In this document: positions 8,144-16,962 of the stretch, piece after piece | How positions within the stretch are numbered: the first letter of the stretch is position 1 | Layout: the number at the start of each line of letters is the position of its first letter | The notes under the pieces: generated by a model | The model's input: the letters and a program-made list of their open reading frames with translations, nothing else | Told to the model about the DNA's origin: nothing | Databases searched by the model: none | Program-made: the position numbers and the translations under genes | Assembly: GCF_035956715.1 (NCBI RefSeq) | Contig: NZ_CP108381.1 | Span: 4,248,001-4,312,000 of the forward strand | Length of the DNA stretch: 64,000 bases | Direction of reading: 5' to 3' | From: Nocardia sp. NBC_01329 | Lineage (GTDB): Bacteria > Actinomycetota > Actinomycetes > Mycobacteriales > Mycobacteriaceae

Positions 8144-9502
8144 TCACCGCGGTCGGCACACCCGGGCCGCCCCGCCGAAGGTGGCGCCATCGATACCGTC
8201 GGCGACCCGTTCCAGGCGGCTTTCGGTGTAAGAGGCGATCTGATCGACGATCACCCGCACCCGGGCACTGTCGTCGGTCGCGGCGTCCCACCAGGGCAGC
8301 AGCAGCGGGTCGAGGGCGGCGGGGCCGGTGGCGAGCAGATATCCGGCGACCGCGTTGATCCTGTCGCGCTGCTCGGCCTGACGCAGTTTATGGTCGGGAT
8401 CGGACATGACGTAGCGCAGGGCCACGGTCTTCAGCACGGCGACCTCGGCGGCCGCCACCGGCGGCACGACCAGATCGGCGGAGTAGCGAGCCAGCGGGCC
8501 GGGACAACTTTCACGCGTCGCCACGACCGCGGCGTTCGCGAACCTGCCGACGAGTTCACTGGTGAGCCGCTTCAAGGCGACCGAACTGGTCAGGGTGCCG
8601 TCGTAGACGAAGACATCGGCCACCACCGGCAGTTCGGAGAGCCGCTGCGCGGCGGCCACCAGATCGTCGACCGAGAGGCCGCGGTGCTGCACATGCCCGA
8701 GTTCGGCCAGCGCAACCCGTTCGACCGGGTCGGCCAGGGCTCGCAGGTCGATACGGCCGGCGATGATGCCGTCTTCCACATCGTGCACCGAGTAGGCCAC
8801 GTCGTCGGACCAGTCCATCACCTGGCATTCCAGGGCGGGCCGCCGATCCGGCGCGCCCTTGCGAACCCAGGACAGCCGGTCGGCATCCGCCTCGTAGGCG
8901 CCGAACTTGCCACCGGCCTCGGTGCGGTGCCAGGGGTATTTGATCGCGGCGTCGAGGGCGGCGCGGGTGAGGTTGAGGCCGACGCTGCCGCCGTAGGAGT
9001 CGAGCACCTTCGGTTCGAGGCGGGTGAGGATCCGTAGATTCTGCGCGTTGCCCTCGAACCCGCCGAAGCCGGCGGCGAAGATATCCAGCGCCTTCTCCCC
9101 GTTGTGGCCGTAGGGCGGGTGGCCGATATCGTGCGCGAGTCCGGCGAGTTCGGCCAGGTCGGGGTCGCATCCGAGACCGTCGGCGATACCGCGGCCGATC
9201 TGTGCGACCTCCAGCGAATGGGTGAGCCTGGTTCGTGGGGTGTCGCCGTCACGCGGGCCCATCACCTGGGTTTTATCGGCGAGGCGACGTAGCGCCGCCG
9301 AATGCAGCACTCGGGCACGGTCACGCGCGAACTCGGTGCGGTGCCCGTTCCCGTGGGCGCCGGCACCGGCCAGGCCGGCTGTTTTGGGCGCCTCGACGAC
9401 CAGGCGTTCGCGATCGTGCTCGGTATAGATCACCGCACCCAGTCTGCCACCGGGCGGTGACCGATCGGGAGGTTCGGCGGCACCGGCCGAGGAAGTGTTC
9501 AC
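8144..9502 (-). CDS. dgt: dGTP triphosphohydrolase (HD-domain, Dgt family)
   Basis: Dgt cleaves deoxynucleoside triphosphates, classically dGTP, to deoxynucleoside and tripolyphosphate, helping to balance the precursor pool beside the primase. The HD signature is present: RLTHSLEVAQIGRGIA and LAGLAHDIGHPPYGHNGE provide the metal-binding histidines and aspartates; KTQVMGPRDGDTPRTRLTH and FEGNAQNLRIL are family blocks. The GTG at 9502 overlaps the stop codon of the upstream gene (GTGA), which suggests translational coupling and gives 452 residues. A shorter GTG start at 9433 (VIYTEHDRERLV) is about as plausible from comparison with the mycobacterial protein. It runs in the same direction as dnaG. 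Confidence 0.94.
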   Translation of the reverse strand: MNTSSAGAAEPPDRSPPGGRLGAVIYTEHDRERLVVEAPKTAGLAGAGAHGNGHRTEFARDRARVLHSAALRRLADKTQVMGPRDGDTPRTRLTHSLEVAQIGRGIADGLGCDPDLAELAGLAHDIGHPPYGHNGEKALDIFAAGFGGFEGNAQNLRILTRLEPKVLDSYGGSVGLNLTRAALDAAIKYPWHRTEAGGKFGAYEADADRLSWVRKGAPDRRPALECQVMDWSDDVAYSVHDVEDGIIAGRIDLRALADPVERVALAELGHVQHRGLSVDDLVAAAQRLSELPVVADVFVYDGTLTSSVALKRLTSELVGRFANAAVVATRESCPGPLARYSADLVVPPVAAAEVAVLKTVALRYVMSDPDHKLRQAEQRDRINAVAGYLLATGPAALDPLLLPWWDAATDDSARVRVIVDQIASYTESRLERVADGIDGATFGGAARVCRPR

Positions 9503-10194
9503 TGTCCGGCGGTGTAGTTGAAATCCGCCGAGAAGTGCGTGAGCTGATACCAGAGCAGCGCCGCGGTCTCCCGGGCGATTCCGTGGGCCTGTGATTCCCG
9601 GGTGTACACGGCGGGCCCGGTGCGGGTGGGCGCGGTCCAGGCGTCGAGTCCGGCGTCGCGGGCCATGGTGCGGGTCCGCAGCGAATGCCACGGGTCGCTG
9701 ACCAGCACCGCCGAGCCGAGACCGCGTTCGTGCATCGCGTCGGCGACGGCCTCGATACTGCGCAGCGTGTCCGAGCCGGTCTCCACGGCGAGGACGGCGT
9801 CCTCCGGGACACCCGCTTCCATCAGGTACATCTTCCCCGAGGCTGCTTCGGTGTACAGGTCGCCTTCCTGTTTCCCGCCGACCGTGATGACCAGGTCGGA
9901 CACTCCCTGCTTGTACAGACTCGCTGCCTGATAGAGGCGCGCTTCGAACACCGACGACGGGGTTCCGGAGTACTGCGCCGCGCCCAGGACCACGATGGCG
10001 TCGGCGCGGGTGTAGTCCTCGATCCGGGCCACCTGCCACACCCGCAGGGCGGTACCGCACACCAGGATCATCCCCACCACGAGGGCGCCACCGATGAGCC
10101 GTCCGCCCCAGCGCAGGATCCCGGCGCCGATCCCGCGCGCAGCACCGGAATCGGCACGCGAGTCCGGTCGTGTACGCAGTGGCGTCCAAGTCAC
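9499..10194 (-). CDS. YdcF/SanA-like membrane-anchored protein (DUF218)
   Basis: The 231-residue protein has one transmembrane helix near the N-terminus (LIGGALVVGMILVCGTAL, about 34-51), then the YdcF-like domain: ADAIVVLGAAQYSGTPS, FEARLYQAASLYKQG, VITVGGKQEGD, TGSDTLRSIEAVADAMHERG and VLVSDPWHSLRT. SanA, a member of this family in E. coli, affects envelope permeability to vancomycin at high temperature; the biochemical role is not settled. The orientation of the helix suggests that the domain faces outside. The stop codon overlaps the dgt start, so the two are probably one operon. The start is a GTG with a weak ribosome-binding site. Confidence 0.88.
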   Translation of the reverse strand: MTWTPLRTRPDSRADSGAARGIGAGILRWGGRLIGGALVVGMILVCGTALRVWQVARIEDYTRADAIVVLGAAQYSGTPSSVFEARLYQAASLYKQGVSDLVITVGGKQEGDLYTEAASGKMYLMEAGVPEDAVLAVETGSDTLRSIEAVADAMHERGLGSAVLVSDPWHSLRTRTMARDAGLDAWTAPTRTGPAVYTRESQAHGIARETAALLWYQLTHFSADFNYTAGQ

Positions 10195-10787
10195 GACACA
10201 AGTCTGCCAGGCAGGTTTCGGGCCGCGGACACCGCGCGACCGTACCTCTCCGGTTCACCACGGCGCGACGAGAATCCGTTTCCGCTGGTCAGCGGATCGA
10301 AGATCGGCAACCTGCGGCGCAGGGCAGGCGAACCGGACAGTGCGGAACGGTGCTCACCGGCCCGATGGGCGCACCTTGTGGCCCGAATCGTTATCAGCGG
10401 GCCCTCCCGGAGCGGGAATGAACGCGTCTCCGCGGTCACCCGGCCGCGCGATGTCCGAACTACTCGCCGAAACGGAACGAGCGCGGCACACCGGTCCGAG
10501 CACCGAAACCGCCATGGGAGGGCGAATTTCGCGGCAGGTTGCCGTCCGATGGTGAATATCCCGTTGATCAGGCCCGAACACCGGTAGATTCGACTTTCGG
10601 AACGGGCGCCGATGTGCTTGGCTATCCCTCGGCGAGATCTGCTGTCTCTCCGACCGATCCATCGGTGACCACGGACTCGCACCCACACGTCACGCCACAA
10701 CGGTGCGGCATGCCCGTCGGCTGTTTTGGAAATACTGGGAACAGGCGAACGGCCGGTGGCCGTCTCGGTGAGCACATGGAGTACACG
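10195..10787. other. Intergenic region upstream of the cutinase gene
   Basis: About 590 bases between divergent genes. Long frames on both strands here give basic or low-complexity translations and are read as shadows. It should hold the promoters of both the YdcF-like and cutinase genes, but no clear box or known regulatory RNA was recognised. Confidence 0.45.
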
Positions 10788-11690
10788 ATGTTTTCTGGAT
10801 GGAAGACCGCCACCGCCGGAGTGGTGGTAAGCCTCGCGTCGGTTCTCGTCCCCGCCGTGGCGACGACCGCGCACGCGGCGCCCGAGGGCTGCCCGAGCCT
10901 GTATGTCGTGGCGATTCCCGGTACCTGGGAGACGTCGAAAGCCGAGCCGGGCAGAGGAATGCTCGCTCTGGCCGCCGACGACCTGCCGGGCAATGCCCAG
11001 ACCGACTACGTCGCGTACACCGCGACCGCCTTTCCCTGGGAGGGCGAGGTCTACGGGCGTTCCAAGAACGAGGCGGTCGCGGGTGCCCGCGGACTCATCG
11101 GCGATGTCGCCCGGCGCTGCGGTAACACCCGCTTCGCGCTCCTCGGCTACAGCCAGGGTGCCGACGCGGCCGGTGACCTCGCGGTCGAGATCGGCACCGG
11201 CCTCGGTGTGGTCCCCGCCGACCGGGTGGGCCTGGTCGGCCTGATCGCCGACCCACGCCGCTCCCCCCTCGACAACCTCGTCGGCCCACCGATTCCCGGC
11301 GCCGGAGCAGGCGGCACCCGTCTGGCCGGCTTCGGCTGGCTGAGCAACCGCACGTACACCTTCTGTGCGGTCGGCGACCTGTACTGCTCGACCCCCGACG
11401 GCGATTTCGCCGCCCGGATCGCCGGCTTCTTCGCCCAGGTCTCCAACGCCGACCCCACCCAGCTCGGCAACTACCAGACCCTCGGTATGCAGCTGCTCAA
11501 CGACGCCCTGGCCGCGGGCGGGCTCGGCCTGCTGCACGACCAGCTCAACGGCAGCGCCTACGAGGAGCGCAAGAAGCAGGTAGATGACTTCGTCAAATCC
11601 GGTATCCACCAGAGCTACCCGCATTACCGGGTGGCCGGCGGCGCCGATGTCTTGAGCTGGCTCCGGCAGAAACTCATCGAACTGTCCTGA
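10788..11690 (+). CDS. Secreted cutinase-family esterase
   Basis: Cutinase-like proteins are extracellular serine esterases or lipases, abundant in mycolic-acid bacteria. Residues 1-30 form a signal peptide with a hydrophobic core (AGVVVSLASVLVPAVA) and a signal peptidase I site after AHA. The nucleophile lies in LLGYSQGADAAGDLA (GxSxG), and SYPHYRV near the C-terminus would provide the catalytic histidine. Paired cysteines (EGCPSLYV, RRCGNTRF, TFCAVGDLYC) fit the usual disulfides. The mature protein is about 270 residues. The ATG at 10788 is preceded by GGAG seven bases away; an ATG at 10776 is in frame but has no ribosome-binding site. The substrate cannot be told from sequence. Confidence 0.92.
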   Translation: MFSGWKTATAGVVVSLASVLVPAVATTAHAAPEGCPSLYVVAIPGTWETSKAEPGRGMLALAADDLPGNAQTDYVAYTATAFPWEGEVYGRSKNEAVAGARGLIGDVARRCGNTRFALLGYSQGADAAGDLAVEIGTGLGVVPADRVGLVGLIADPRRSPLDNLVGPPIPGAGAGGTRLAGFGWLSNRTYTFCAVGDLYCSTPDGDFAARIAGFFAQVSNADPTQLGNYQTLGMQLLNDALAAGGLGLLHDQLNGSAYEERKKQVDDFVKSGIHQSYPHYRVAGGADVLSWLRQKLIELS

Positions 11691-11793
11691 CGGTCACGAT
11701 CCGCCCGCGAGCACCGGATCAGCCGGCTTCGAGCTGCCACAATGCCTCGGGTTCGCGCCGCAACGGCGTTCGCGGAAACCGGAGTTCGGGAGG

Positions 11794-12471
11794 TCACCAC
11801 CCCCGGCCGCGCCATTGCGCCAGTTGCGGACGCTCGGCACCGAGAGTGGTGTCGTCACCGTGTCCCGGGTATACGACCGTATCGTCGCCGTAGCGGTCGA
11901 AGAGCTTGGTGGCGACCCCGTCCAGCAGGGTGGTGAAATCCTCGGGGCGCCAAGTTTTTCCCACACCCCCGGGAAACAGACAATCGCCGGCGAACAGATG
12001 GGCCCGGCCGGAACCGTCGGTGAGGGCGAGAGCGACCGATCCCGGGGTATGCCCGACCAGGTGGATCACCTCGAGCGAGAGATCACCGACGGTGACCGTA
12101 TCCCCCTCGGCCAGGATGCGTTGCGGGGTTACCGGAAGTGGATCGGCATCCAGGGAATGCGCGGCGGTGGGAGCGCCGGTGGCGGCGGTGACGGCTTCGA
12201 GCGCCTGCCAGTGGTCGCCGTGCTGATGGGTGGTGACGATCAGGCCGACCCCGTCGATGGTCTCCTGCTCGATCAACTCGATGATCCGGTCGGCTTCGTT
12301 GGCCGCGTCGATCAGCAGGGCGGCGCCGGTGGTCGCGCATTGCACCAGGTAGGTGTTGTTGTCCATCGGGCCGACCGACATCTTGGTCACCCGGGCGCCC
12401 GGGACCTCGCGGCGCTGCGGCGCGGAACCAGGCGAGACATGGCCGGTGTAGGAGCTATCGATGGTGATCAC
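11794..12471 (-). CDS. MBL-fold metallo-hydrolase (glyoxalase II-like)
   Basis: The 225-residue protein carries the metallo-beta-lactamase-fold metal motif THQHGDHWQAL, followed by later ligands in HLVGHTPGSVAL, LFAGDCLFPGGVGKTW and YPGHGDD. This set is typical of small glyoxalase II-like thioester hydrolases. The natural substrate is not evident. No signal peptide is present, so it should be cytoplasmic. It is transcribed in the same direction as glyS but is separated from it by a strong palindrome, so it probably has its own promoter. Confidence 0.9.
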   Translation of the reverse strand: MITIDSSYTGHVSPGSAPQRREVPGARVTKMSVGPMDNNTYLVQCATTGAALLIDAANEADRIIELIEQETIDGVGLIVTTHQHGDHWQALEAVTAATGAPTAAHSLDADPLPVTPQRILAEGDTVTVGDLSLEVIHLVGHTPGSVALALTDGSGRAHLFAGDCLFPGGVGKTWRPEDFTTLLDGVATKLFDRYGDDTVVYPGHGDDTTLGAERPQLAQWRGRGW

Positions 12472-12523
12472 GCACCGATGCTAGCGAGGACCTCGGCGGG
12501 CCACGGGACAACGCTCCCACGAT

Positions 12524-12571
12524 CCGCCGACTACTCGCGGTCGCGGGCCCGCGACCGCGAGTAGTCGGCGG
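12524..12571. terminator. Perfect 48-bp palindrome downstream of glyS
   Basis: The sequence 12524-12547 is exactly complementary to 12548-12571, centred on gggccc, with no loop or mismatch. As RNA from either strand it would form a very stable stem. It sits between the glyS stop codon (12657) and the start of the MBL gene (12471), so it probably ends glyS transcription, though no T-run follows. Confidence 0.7.
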
Positions 12572-12656
12572 TGCCGCACACCTTCGGACACTGTCCGCTC
12601 CCGCCGACGAGCCATCCGGATCGACCGGCGGGAACCGCGGAGCGGAAAAGGACCGA

Positions 12657-14057
12657 TCAGCAGCCGATGAGGCGTTGCGCCAGATAACCCTCGACCTGGT
12701 CCAGGGCGATCCGTTCCTGGGTCATGGTGTCGCGTTCACGTACCGTGACCGCCCGGTCGTCGAGGGTGTCGAAATCGACCGTGATGCAGAACGGGGTACC
12801 GATCTCGTCCTGGCGGCGGTAGCGGCGGCCGATGGCGCCGGCATCGTCGAACTCGACATTCCAGTTCCGGCGCAGCCGGGCGGCGAGGTCCTTGGCCTTG
12901 GGAGTCAGGTCCGCGTTGCGCGACAGCGGCAGCACGGCGGCTTTGACCGGCGAAAGGCGGCGGTCCAGGCGCAGTACGGTCCGGGTGTCCACACCGCCCT
13001 TGGCGTTCGGGGCCTCGTCCTCGGCGTACGCGTCGACCAGGAACGCCATCAGCGAACGGGTGAGACCGGCGGCGGGCTCGATCACGTACGGGACGTAGCG
13101 TTCCTCGGTGGCCTGGTCGTAGTAGCTCAGCTCGGCACCGGAATGCTGTGCGTGCGTGGTCAGGTCGTAGTCGGTGCGGTTGGCGACGCCTTCCAGCTCA
13201 CCCCATTCACCGCCCTGGAAACCGAAGCGGTACTCGATATCGGTGGTACCGGCCGAGTAGTGCGAGAGCTTCTCTTTCGGATGCTCGTACAGGCGCAGGT
13301 TCTCCGGGTCGATTCCCAGGTCGGTGTACCAGGAGAAGCGGGTGTCGATCCAGTACTTGTGCCATTCGGCGTCCTCGCCGGGTTTGACGAAGAACTCCAT
13401 CTCCATCTGCTCGAATTCGCGAGTGCGGAAGATGAAGTTGCCAGGGGTGATCTCGTTGCGGAAGCTCTTGCCGATCTGGGCGATTCCGAACGGTGGTTTC
13501 TTGCGCGCGGTGGTCATCACGTTCGCGAAGTTCACGAAGATGCCCTGGGCTGTCTCCGGGCGGAGATAGTGCAGGCCCTCTTCGTCGTCGACCGGGCCGA
13601 GGTAGGTCTTCAGCAGACCGGAGAAGTTCTTCGGCTCGGTCCAGCTGCCGGGCTGACCGGTCTCCGGGTCGTTGATATCGGCCAGACCGTTGGCCGGCGG
13701 GCGGCCGTGTTTGGCTTCGTAGGCCTCGAGCAGATGGTCGGCCCGGTAGCGCCTGTGGGTGTGCAGGGATTCGACGAGCGGATCGGAGAACGTCTCGACG
13801 TGGCCGGAAGCCACCCAGACCTGGCGCGGCAGGATCACCGACGAGTCGAGGCCGACTACATCCTCGCGGCTGGTGACCATGGACCGCCACCATTGCTTCT
13901 TGATGTTCTCCTTGAGCTCGACGCCCAGCGGACCGTAGTCCCACGCCGATTTGGTACCGCCGTAGATCTCACCGCACGGGTACACCAGGCCCCGGCGTTT
14001 GGCGAGGTTGGCAACGGTGTCCACCTTCGACTTGGGTGCCACGCGAGAATTCTCCAT
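12657..14057 (-). CDS. glyS: Glycyl-tRNA synthetase (class II, dimeric type)
   Basis: This enzyme charges tRNA-Gly with glycine. The 466-residue protein has the class II motifs of the eukaryote/actinobacterial type: SAWDYGPLGVELKENIKKQW, LRPETAQGIFVNF, FRNEITPGNFIFRTREFEQM (motif 2) and YVIEPAAGLTRSLMAFL (motif 3). The C-terminal anticodon-binding domain is present (VKAAVLPLSRNADL, IGRRYRRQDEIGTPFCI). The length is normal. The ATG start reads MENSRVAPKSK and agrees with family starts. It is divergent from smtB-zur, as in mycobacteria. Confidence 0.97.
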   Translation of the reverse strand: MENSRVAPKSKVDTVANLAKRRGLVYPCGEIYGGTKSAWDYGPLGVELKENIKKQWWRSMVTSREDVVGLDSSVILPRQVWVASGHVETFSDPLVESLHTHRRYRADHLLEAYEAKHGRPPANGLADINDPETGQPGSWTEPKNFSGLLKTYLGPVDDEEGLHYLRPETAQGIFVNFANVMTTARKKPPFGIAQIGKSFRNEITPGNFIFRTREFEQMEMEFFVKPGEDAEWHKYWIDTRFSWYTDLGIDPENLRLYEHPKEKLSHYSAGTTDIEYRFGFQGGEWGELEGVANRTDYDLTTHAQHSGAELSYYDQATEERYVPYVIEPAAGLTRSLMAFLVDAYAEDEAPNAKGGVDTRTVLRLDRRLSPVKAAVLPLSRNADLTPKAKDLAARLRRNWNVEFDDAGAIGRRYRRQDEIGTPFCITVDFDTLDDRAVTVRERDTMTQERIALDQVEGYLAQRLIGC

Positions 14058-14258
14058 CCACTACGAATCGCCAGTAGTTACGCCGCCCGGAGCGGGCTAC
14101 GTGATCGCGGTGGCCCACGGTAACTGCTCTGCCGTGGGCGGCTGATCGGGTACAGCCTAGTAGGTGCTCTCGAGCGGATCCCACCGGCAGTCGGCGCACA
14201 GGCGGAGCTACGCGGTCCCTGCACGAACACGATTCGGACCCACACCGGCATGGATATT

Positions 14259-14284
14259 TGACATGCATACCCGTGCATATCAAA
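14259..14284. promoter_or_regulatory. Inverted repeat upstream of smtB, probable metalloregulator operator
   Basis: TTGACATGCA (14259-14268) and TGCATATCAA (14275-14284) form an inverted repeat with one mismatch around six bases. It lies 31 bases before the smtB start and fits the kind of imperfect dyad bound by ArsR/SmtB proteins, so autoregulation is likely. Confidence 0.65.
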
Positions 14285-14314
14285 ATGGGACCGGTTTCCA
14301 ATAAGGAGTGGACC

Positions 14315-14668
14315 ATGACAACGCACACCGCCGCAGCCGGGCAGCACAATCCCTACCGCTCTCCGGCACCGGTCCCCATACCTCCCAGGACCGTCCTGGA
14401 GAACGCCGGCGAACTGCTGCGCGCACTCGCGGCACCCGTTCGGATCGCCATCGTGCTACAACTGCGGGAGTCGCCGCGCTGTGTGCACGAGCTGGTCGAT
14501 GCCCTCGGCGTTACACAACCGCTGGTCAGCCAGCATCTGCGGATTCTCAAATCGGCCGGGGTGGTGCACGGTGAGCGTTCGGGTCGCGAGGTCCTCTACG
14601 AACTCGTCGACGACCATCTGGCGCATATCGTGGTCGACGCAGTAGCGCACGCCGAAGAAGAAGGGTAA
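14315..14668 (+). CDS. smtB: ArsR/SmtB-family zinc-responsive repressor
   Basis: The 117-residue protein is a winged-helix metalloregulator: LLRALAAPVRIAIVLQLRE begins the domain, VHELVDALGVTQPLVSQHLR is the helix-turn-helix, and DDHLAHIVVDAVAHAEEE at the C-terminus carries the alpha-5 type metal-binding His/Asp/Glu pattern of zinc sensors. The ATG at 14315 has AAGGAG upstream; an earlier in-frame start at 14258 would run through the operator and is less likely. It ends three bases before zur. In mycobacteria the matching pair (Rv2358-Rv2359) senses zinc, SmtB releasing DNA when zinc is high. Confidence 0.92.
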   Translation: MTTHTAAAGQHNPYRSPAPVPIPPRTVLENAGELLRALAAPVRIAIVLQLRESPRCVHELVDALGVTQPLVSQHLRILKSAGVVHGERSGREVLYELVDDHLAHIVVDAVAHAEEEG

Positions 14669-14671
14669 TTC

Positions 14672-15115
14672 GTGTCCGAGAACCTGGTCACCGGCAAAGG
14701 GACCGCCACACAGAGAGCAGTCGGTATTCGCACCACGCGGCAACGCAACGCGATCGCCGCGCTACTGGAGGATATCGACAGGTTCCGGTCGGCTCAGGAG
14801 TTACACGACGAGCTACGCCAGCGCGGCGAGGGGATCGGACTGACCACCGTCTACCGCACACTGCAGTCACTCGCCGATGCCGGAATGGTCGATGTCCTGC
14901 GCACCGACAACGGCGAATCGGTCTACCGGCAGTGCTCGACCGGCCATCACCACCACCTGGTGTGCCGCCATTGCGGCCGCACGGTCGAGGTCGCCGGCCC
15001 GACCGTGGAGGCGTGGGCAGCCAGCACCGCCTCCAGCCACGGGTTCACCGAAGTCAGTCACACACTGGAGATCTTCGGCACCTGCCACGCCTGCTCCAGG
15101 GTCGGCCGGGGCTGA
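14672..15115 (+). CDS. zur: Zinc uptake regulator (Fur family)
   Basis: Zur represses zinc-uptake genes when zinc is bound. The 147-residue protein has the Fur layout: TTRQRNAIAALLEDIDRFRS, the winged helix GLTTVYRTLQSLADAGMVD, the regulatory metal region STGHHHHLVC, and structural cysteine pairs CRHC and CHAC. Its place behind smtB, next to glyS, matches mycobacterial FurB/Zur rather than the iron regulator FurA. The GTG start follows the smtB stop by three bases, so the two are one operon. Confidence 0.94.
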   Translation: MSENLVTGKGTATQRAVGIRTTRQRNAIAALLEDIDRFRSAQELHDELRQRGEGIGLTTVYRTLQSLADAGMVDVLRTDNGESVYRQCSTGHHHHLVCRHCGRTVEVAGPTVEAWAASTASSHGFTEVSHTLEIFGTCHACSRVGRG

Positions 15116-15140
15116 GCGCCACCGGAAAATCGGCAGAACC

Positions 15141-15183
15141 ACGGCGAAGGCCGCTACCACCGGGTGGTAGCGGCCTTCGCCGT
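15141..15183. terminator. Bidirectional terminator between zur and the convergent membrane-protein gene
   Basis: Twenty bases (15141-15160) are exactly repeated in inverted orientation at 15164-15183 around a three-base loop. The hairpin lies between two genes that end facing each other (15115 and 15219) and can serve both. Confidence 0.85.
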
Positions 15184-15218
15184 CGCATCCGAGTTCACAC
15201 GGTGCAGTGCACCCGAGT

Positions 15219-16205
15219 TCACACGGTGACCGGCACCGCCGCCACGGCCGGCTCGGCGGGCCGATCCGGCTCGGTGCGCCGGCGATCGCGGATCGCACCG
15301 ATGCCGAGCAGTACGACGGCGAGCGCCGCCCAGGCCAGCAGCACCAGCAGCGGTCGCTGCGCTCCGGCCCCGTCGAAGAATGCGACCGAGCGGAACAGGG
15401 AGGCGGCCGCGCCCGGGGGCAGCAGCTGACCGATCGCTCCCCACGGCTGTGGCAGCAACTCGGGAGCGGCGGTGGCGGCAGAGAACGGGTTGCCGATGAG
15501 CAACATGGTCAGGGCGGCGATACCGATACCGGCGCGGCCGACGATCGTGGCCAGGCCGGTGACGGTGCCGGCGACCGCGAACGAGACCAGGCCGGCCACC
15601 GCCGACAGGGCGAGGTAGGCACCGGGGACGATGGACAACCACGTCTGGGTGACCAGCATGCTGAGCAGGCCACCGGCGATACCGAAAACGAGTACACCCA
15701 GCGCGCGGCCGCCCGCCGTCGGGACCAGGAGGGTCAGCAGGACGCCGCCGGCTATACCCGCCATGACCAGCGGGAGGGCCATGGCGCCGAAACCGGCTCC
15801 GCGCGGATCATCGGGGTCGGCCGGGACCACGTCCTCGACGGGCGCGGCGGGCGCGCCGGACATCTGCTGACCGATCTGAGTGAGCTGCTGGGCTACCGCC
15901 GGGGCCGCGCCGGAAGCGATGAGCACCCGGGGGGCGCCGCCGCCGGTGACGATCGCGCCGTAGACCTCACGCTCACCGATCGCCGCGCGGGCCGCGGCTT
16001 CGTCGGGCAGGACGGTCAGTTCGAATGCGCCCGGAGTCCGGCCGGTCAGGCGGGCCTCGACCATCGCCGCCTGCGGACCGGACACGGCGAGGGGCAGGTC
16101 ACGGGGCGCGATATTGGTCGCCGGCCAGGCGAAGGCGATCAGCATCAGAGCTTGTAGCAGGGCCGCGCCCACCCCGAGTGCCACGGCACGCTGGATGACG
16201 TTCAT
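15219..16205 (-). CDS. Multi-pass membrane protein, YhgE/Pip-like or ABC-2-like
   Basis: The 328-residue protein has one N-terminal transmembrane helix (GVGAALLQALMLIAFAW), a soluble domain of about 110 residues outside the membrane, then five or six more helices (for example PLVMAGIAGGVLLTLLV and LLVLLAWAALAVVLLGIGAI). This layout matches YhgE/Pip and ABC-2-type permease-like proteins; no ATPase is encoded here. It is divergent from a TetR gene with a shared operator region, which suggests drug- or stress-inducible export. Substrate unknown. Confidence 0.75.
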   Translation of the reverse strand: MNVIQRAVALGVGAALLQALMLIAFAWPATNIAPRDLPLAVSGPQAAMVEARLTGRTPGAFELTVLPDEAAARAAIGEREVYGAIVTGGGAPRVLIASGAAPAVAQQLTQIGQQMSGAPAAPVEDVVPADPDDPRGAGFGAMALPLVMAGIAGGVLLTLLVPTAGGRALGVLVFGIAGGLLSMLVTQTWLSIVPGAYLALSAVAGLVSFAVAGTVTGLATIVGRAGIGIAALTMLLIGNPFSAATAAPELLPQPWGAIGQLLPPGAAASLFRSVAFFDGAGAQRPLLVLLAWAALAVVLLGIGAIRDRRRTEPDRPAEPAVAAVPVTV

Positions 16206-16280
16206 GACGTTCTCCCCAGAAAATCGAAGGCTCGTTCTTTTTGTGCATCCACCGTCTCACCGGCCCCTCGCCTTGTCAAG

Positions 16281-16294
16281 AACGAACATTCGTT
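16281..16294. promoter_or_regulatory. TetR-type operator between divergent genes
   Basis: AACGAAcaTTCGTT is a perfect 6-bp inverted repeat with a two-base centre, 14 bases before the TetR start and about 75 bases before the divergent membrane-protein start. A related half site (ctcgttct) lies near 16230. Confidence 0.7.
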
Positions 16295-16307
16295 TTAGTT
16301 TAGAGCC

Positions 16308-16952
16308 ATGCCTCGAGTCAGTGACGAACACCTGGAACGCCGCCGGCAGCAGATTCTGGACGCCGCCCGGATCTGCTTCGTCCGCAAAGGCTTCCACCAG
16401 ACCTCCATGCAGGACGTATTCACCGAATCGGGGCTGTCCGCGGGGGCGGTCTACCGCTACTTCAAAAGTAAGGACGAGCTGGTCATCGCCCTTGCCTCGA
16501 CCGCCGCCGGCGATATCCGGGCCCAGATGGCGGCGGTAATCCACAGCGACCCGCTCCCCACGCCCGCCGAACTGGTAGGGCGGATGGCGGACTGGATCAT
16601 CGCCCAGAGCGGCCCCGAAGGCCGGATACGCCTGGCCCCGCAGGCATGGTCGCTCGCCCTCGTCAACGAAGACGCGGCGATCCCGGTGCGGCAGGCGATG
16701 TCCGGAGTCCGCGAGATGTGGCGCGAATACGCGGAGCGGATGCGCACAGCGGGCTGGCTCCCGCCCGACGCCGACCTCGACGCGGTAGCTTCCGCGTTGT
16801 TCGGACTGCTTCCCGGATTCGTACTCCAGCATCTGCTCCTGGGCGACCCGGTCCGCGACCGATACCTGCGCGGCGTGGAAACGCTGTTCCCCTACGGGGC
16901 CCCCGCCACCCGGCCGCAGAGCGAACCCGCGGCCGTGACCGACCCGGCCTGA
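16308..16952 (+). CDS. TetR-family transcriptional repressor
   Basis: The 214-residue protein begins with a TetR DNA-binding domain (RRQQILDAARICFVRKGFHQ, then VFTESGLSAGAVYRYFKSKD). The rest is a helical ligand-binding domain without recognisable signature. It is divergent from the membrane protein at 15219 and most likely represses it and itself through the inverted repeat at 16281-16294. The ATG start is 13 bases beyond that repeat, so repression could block initiation directly. The inducer is unknown. Confidence 0.92.
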   Translation: MPRVSDEHLERRRQQILDAARICFVRKGFHQTSMQDVFTESGLSAGAVYRYFKSKDELVIALASTAAGDIRAQMAAVIHSDPLPTPAELVGRMADWIIAQSGPEGRIRLAPQAWSLALVNEDAAIPVRQAMSGVREMWREYAERMRTAGWLPPDADLDAVASALFGLLPGFVLQHLLLGDPVRDRYLRGVETLFPYGAPATRPQSEPAAVTDPA

Positions 16953-16962
16953 CCGGATCGGA

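Noticed and set aside
10191..11624. Long minus-strand open frame opposite the cutinase gene (477 residues)
   Set aside because: It is antisense to a gene with a clear signal peptide and GYSQG motif; its translation matches no family and reflects high third-position GC.
12675..14123. Long plus-strand open frame opposite glyS (482 residues)
   Set aside because: It is the antisense shadow of a fully recognisable glycyl-tRNA synthetase and has no recognisable motif.
14058..14258. Possible T-box riboswitch before glyS
   Set aside because: No T-box core sequence or specifier hairpin is recognisable on the minus strand.
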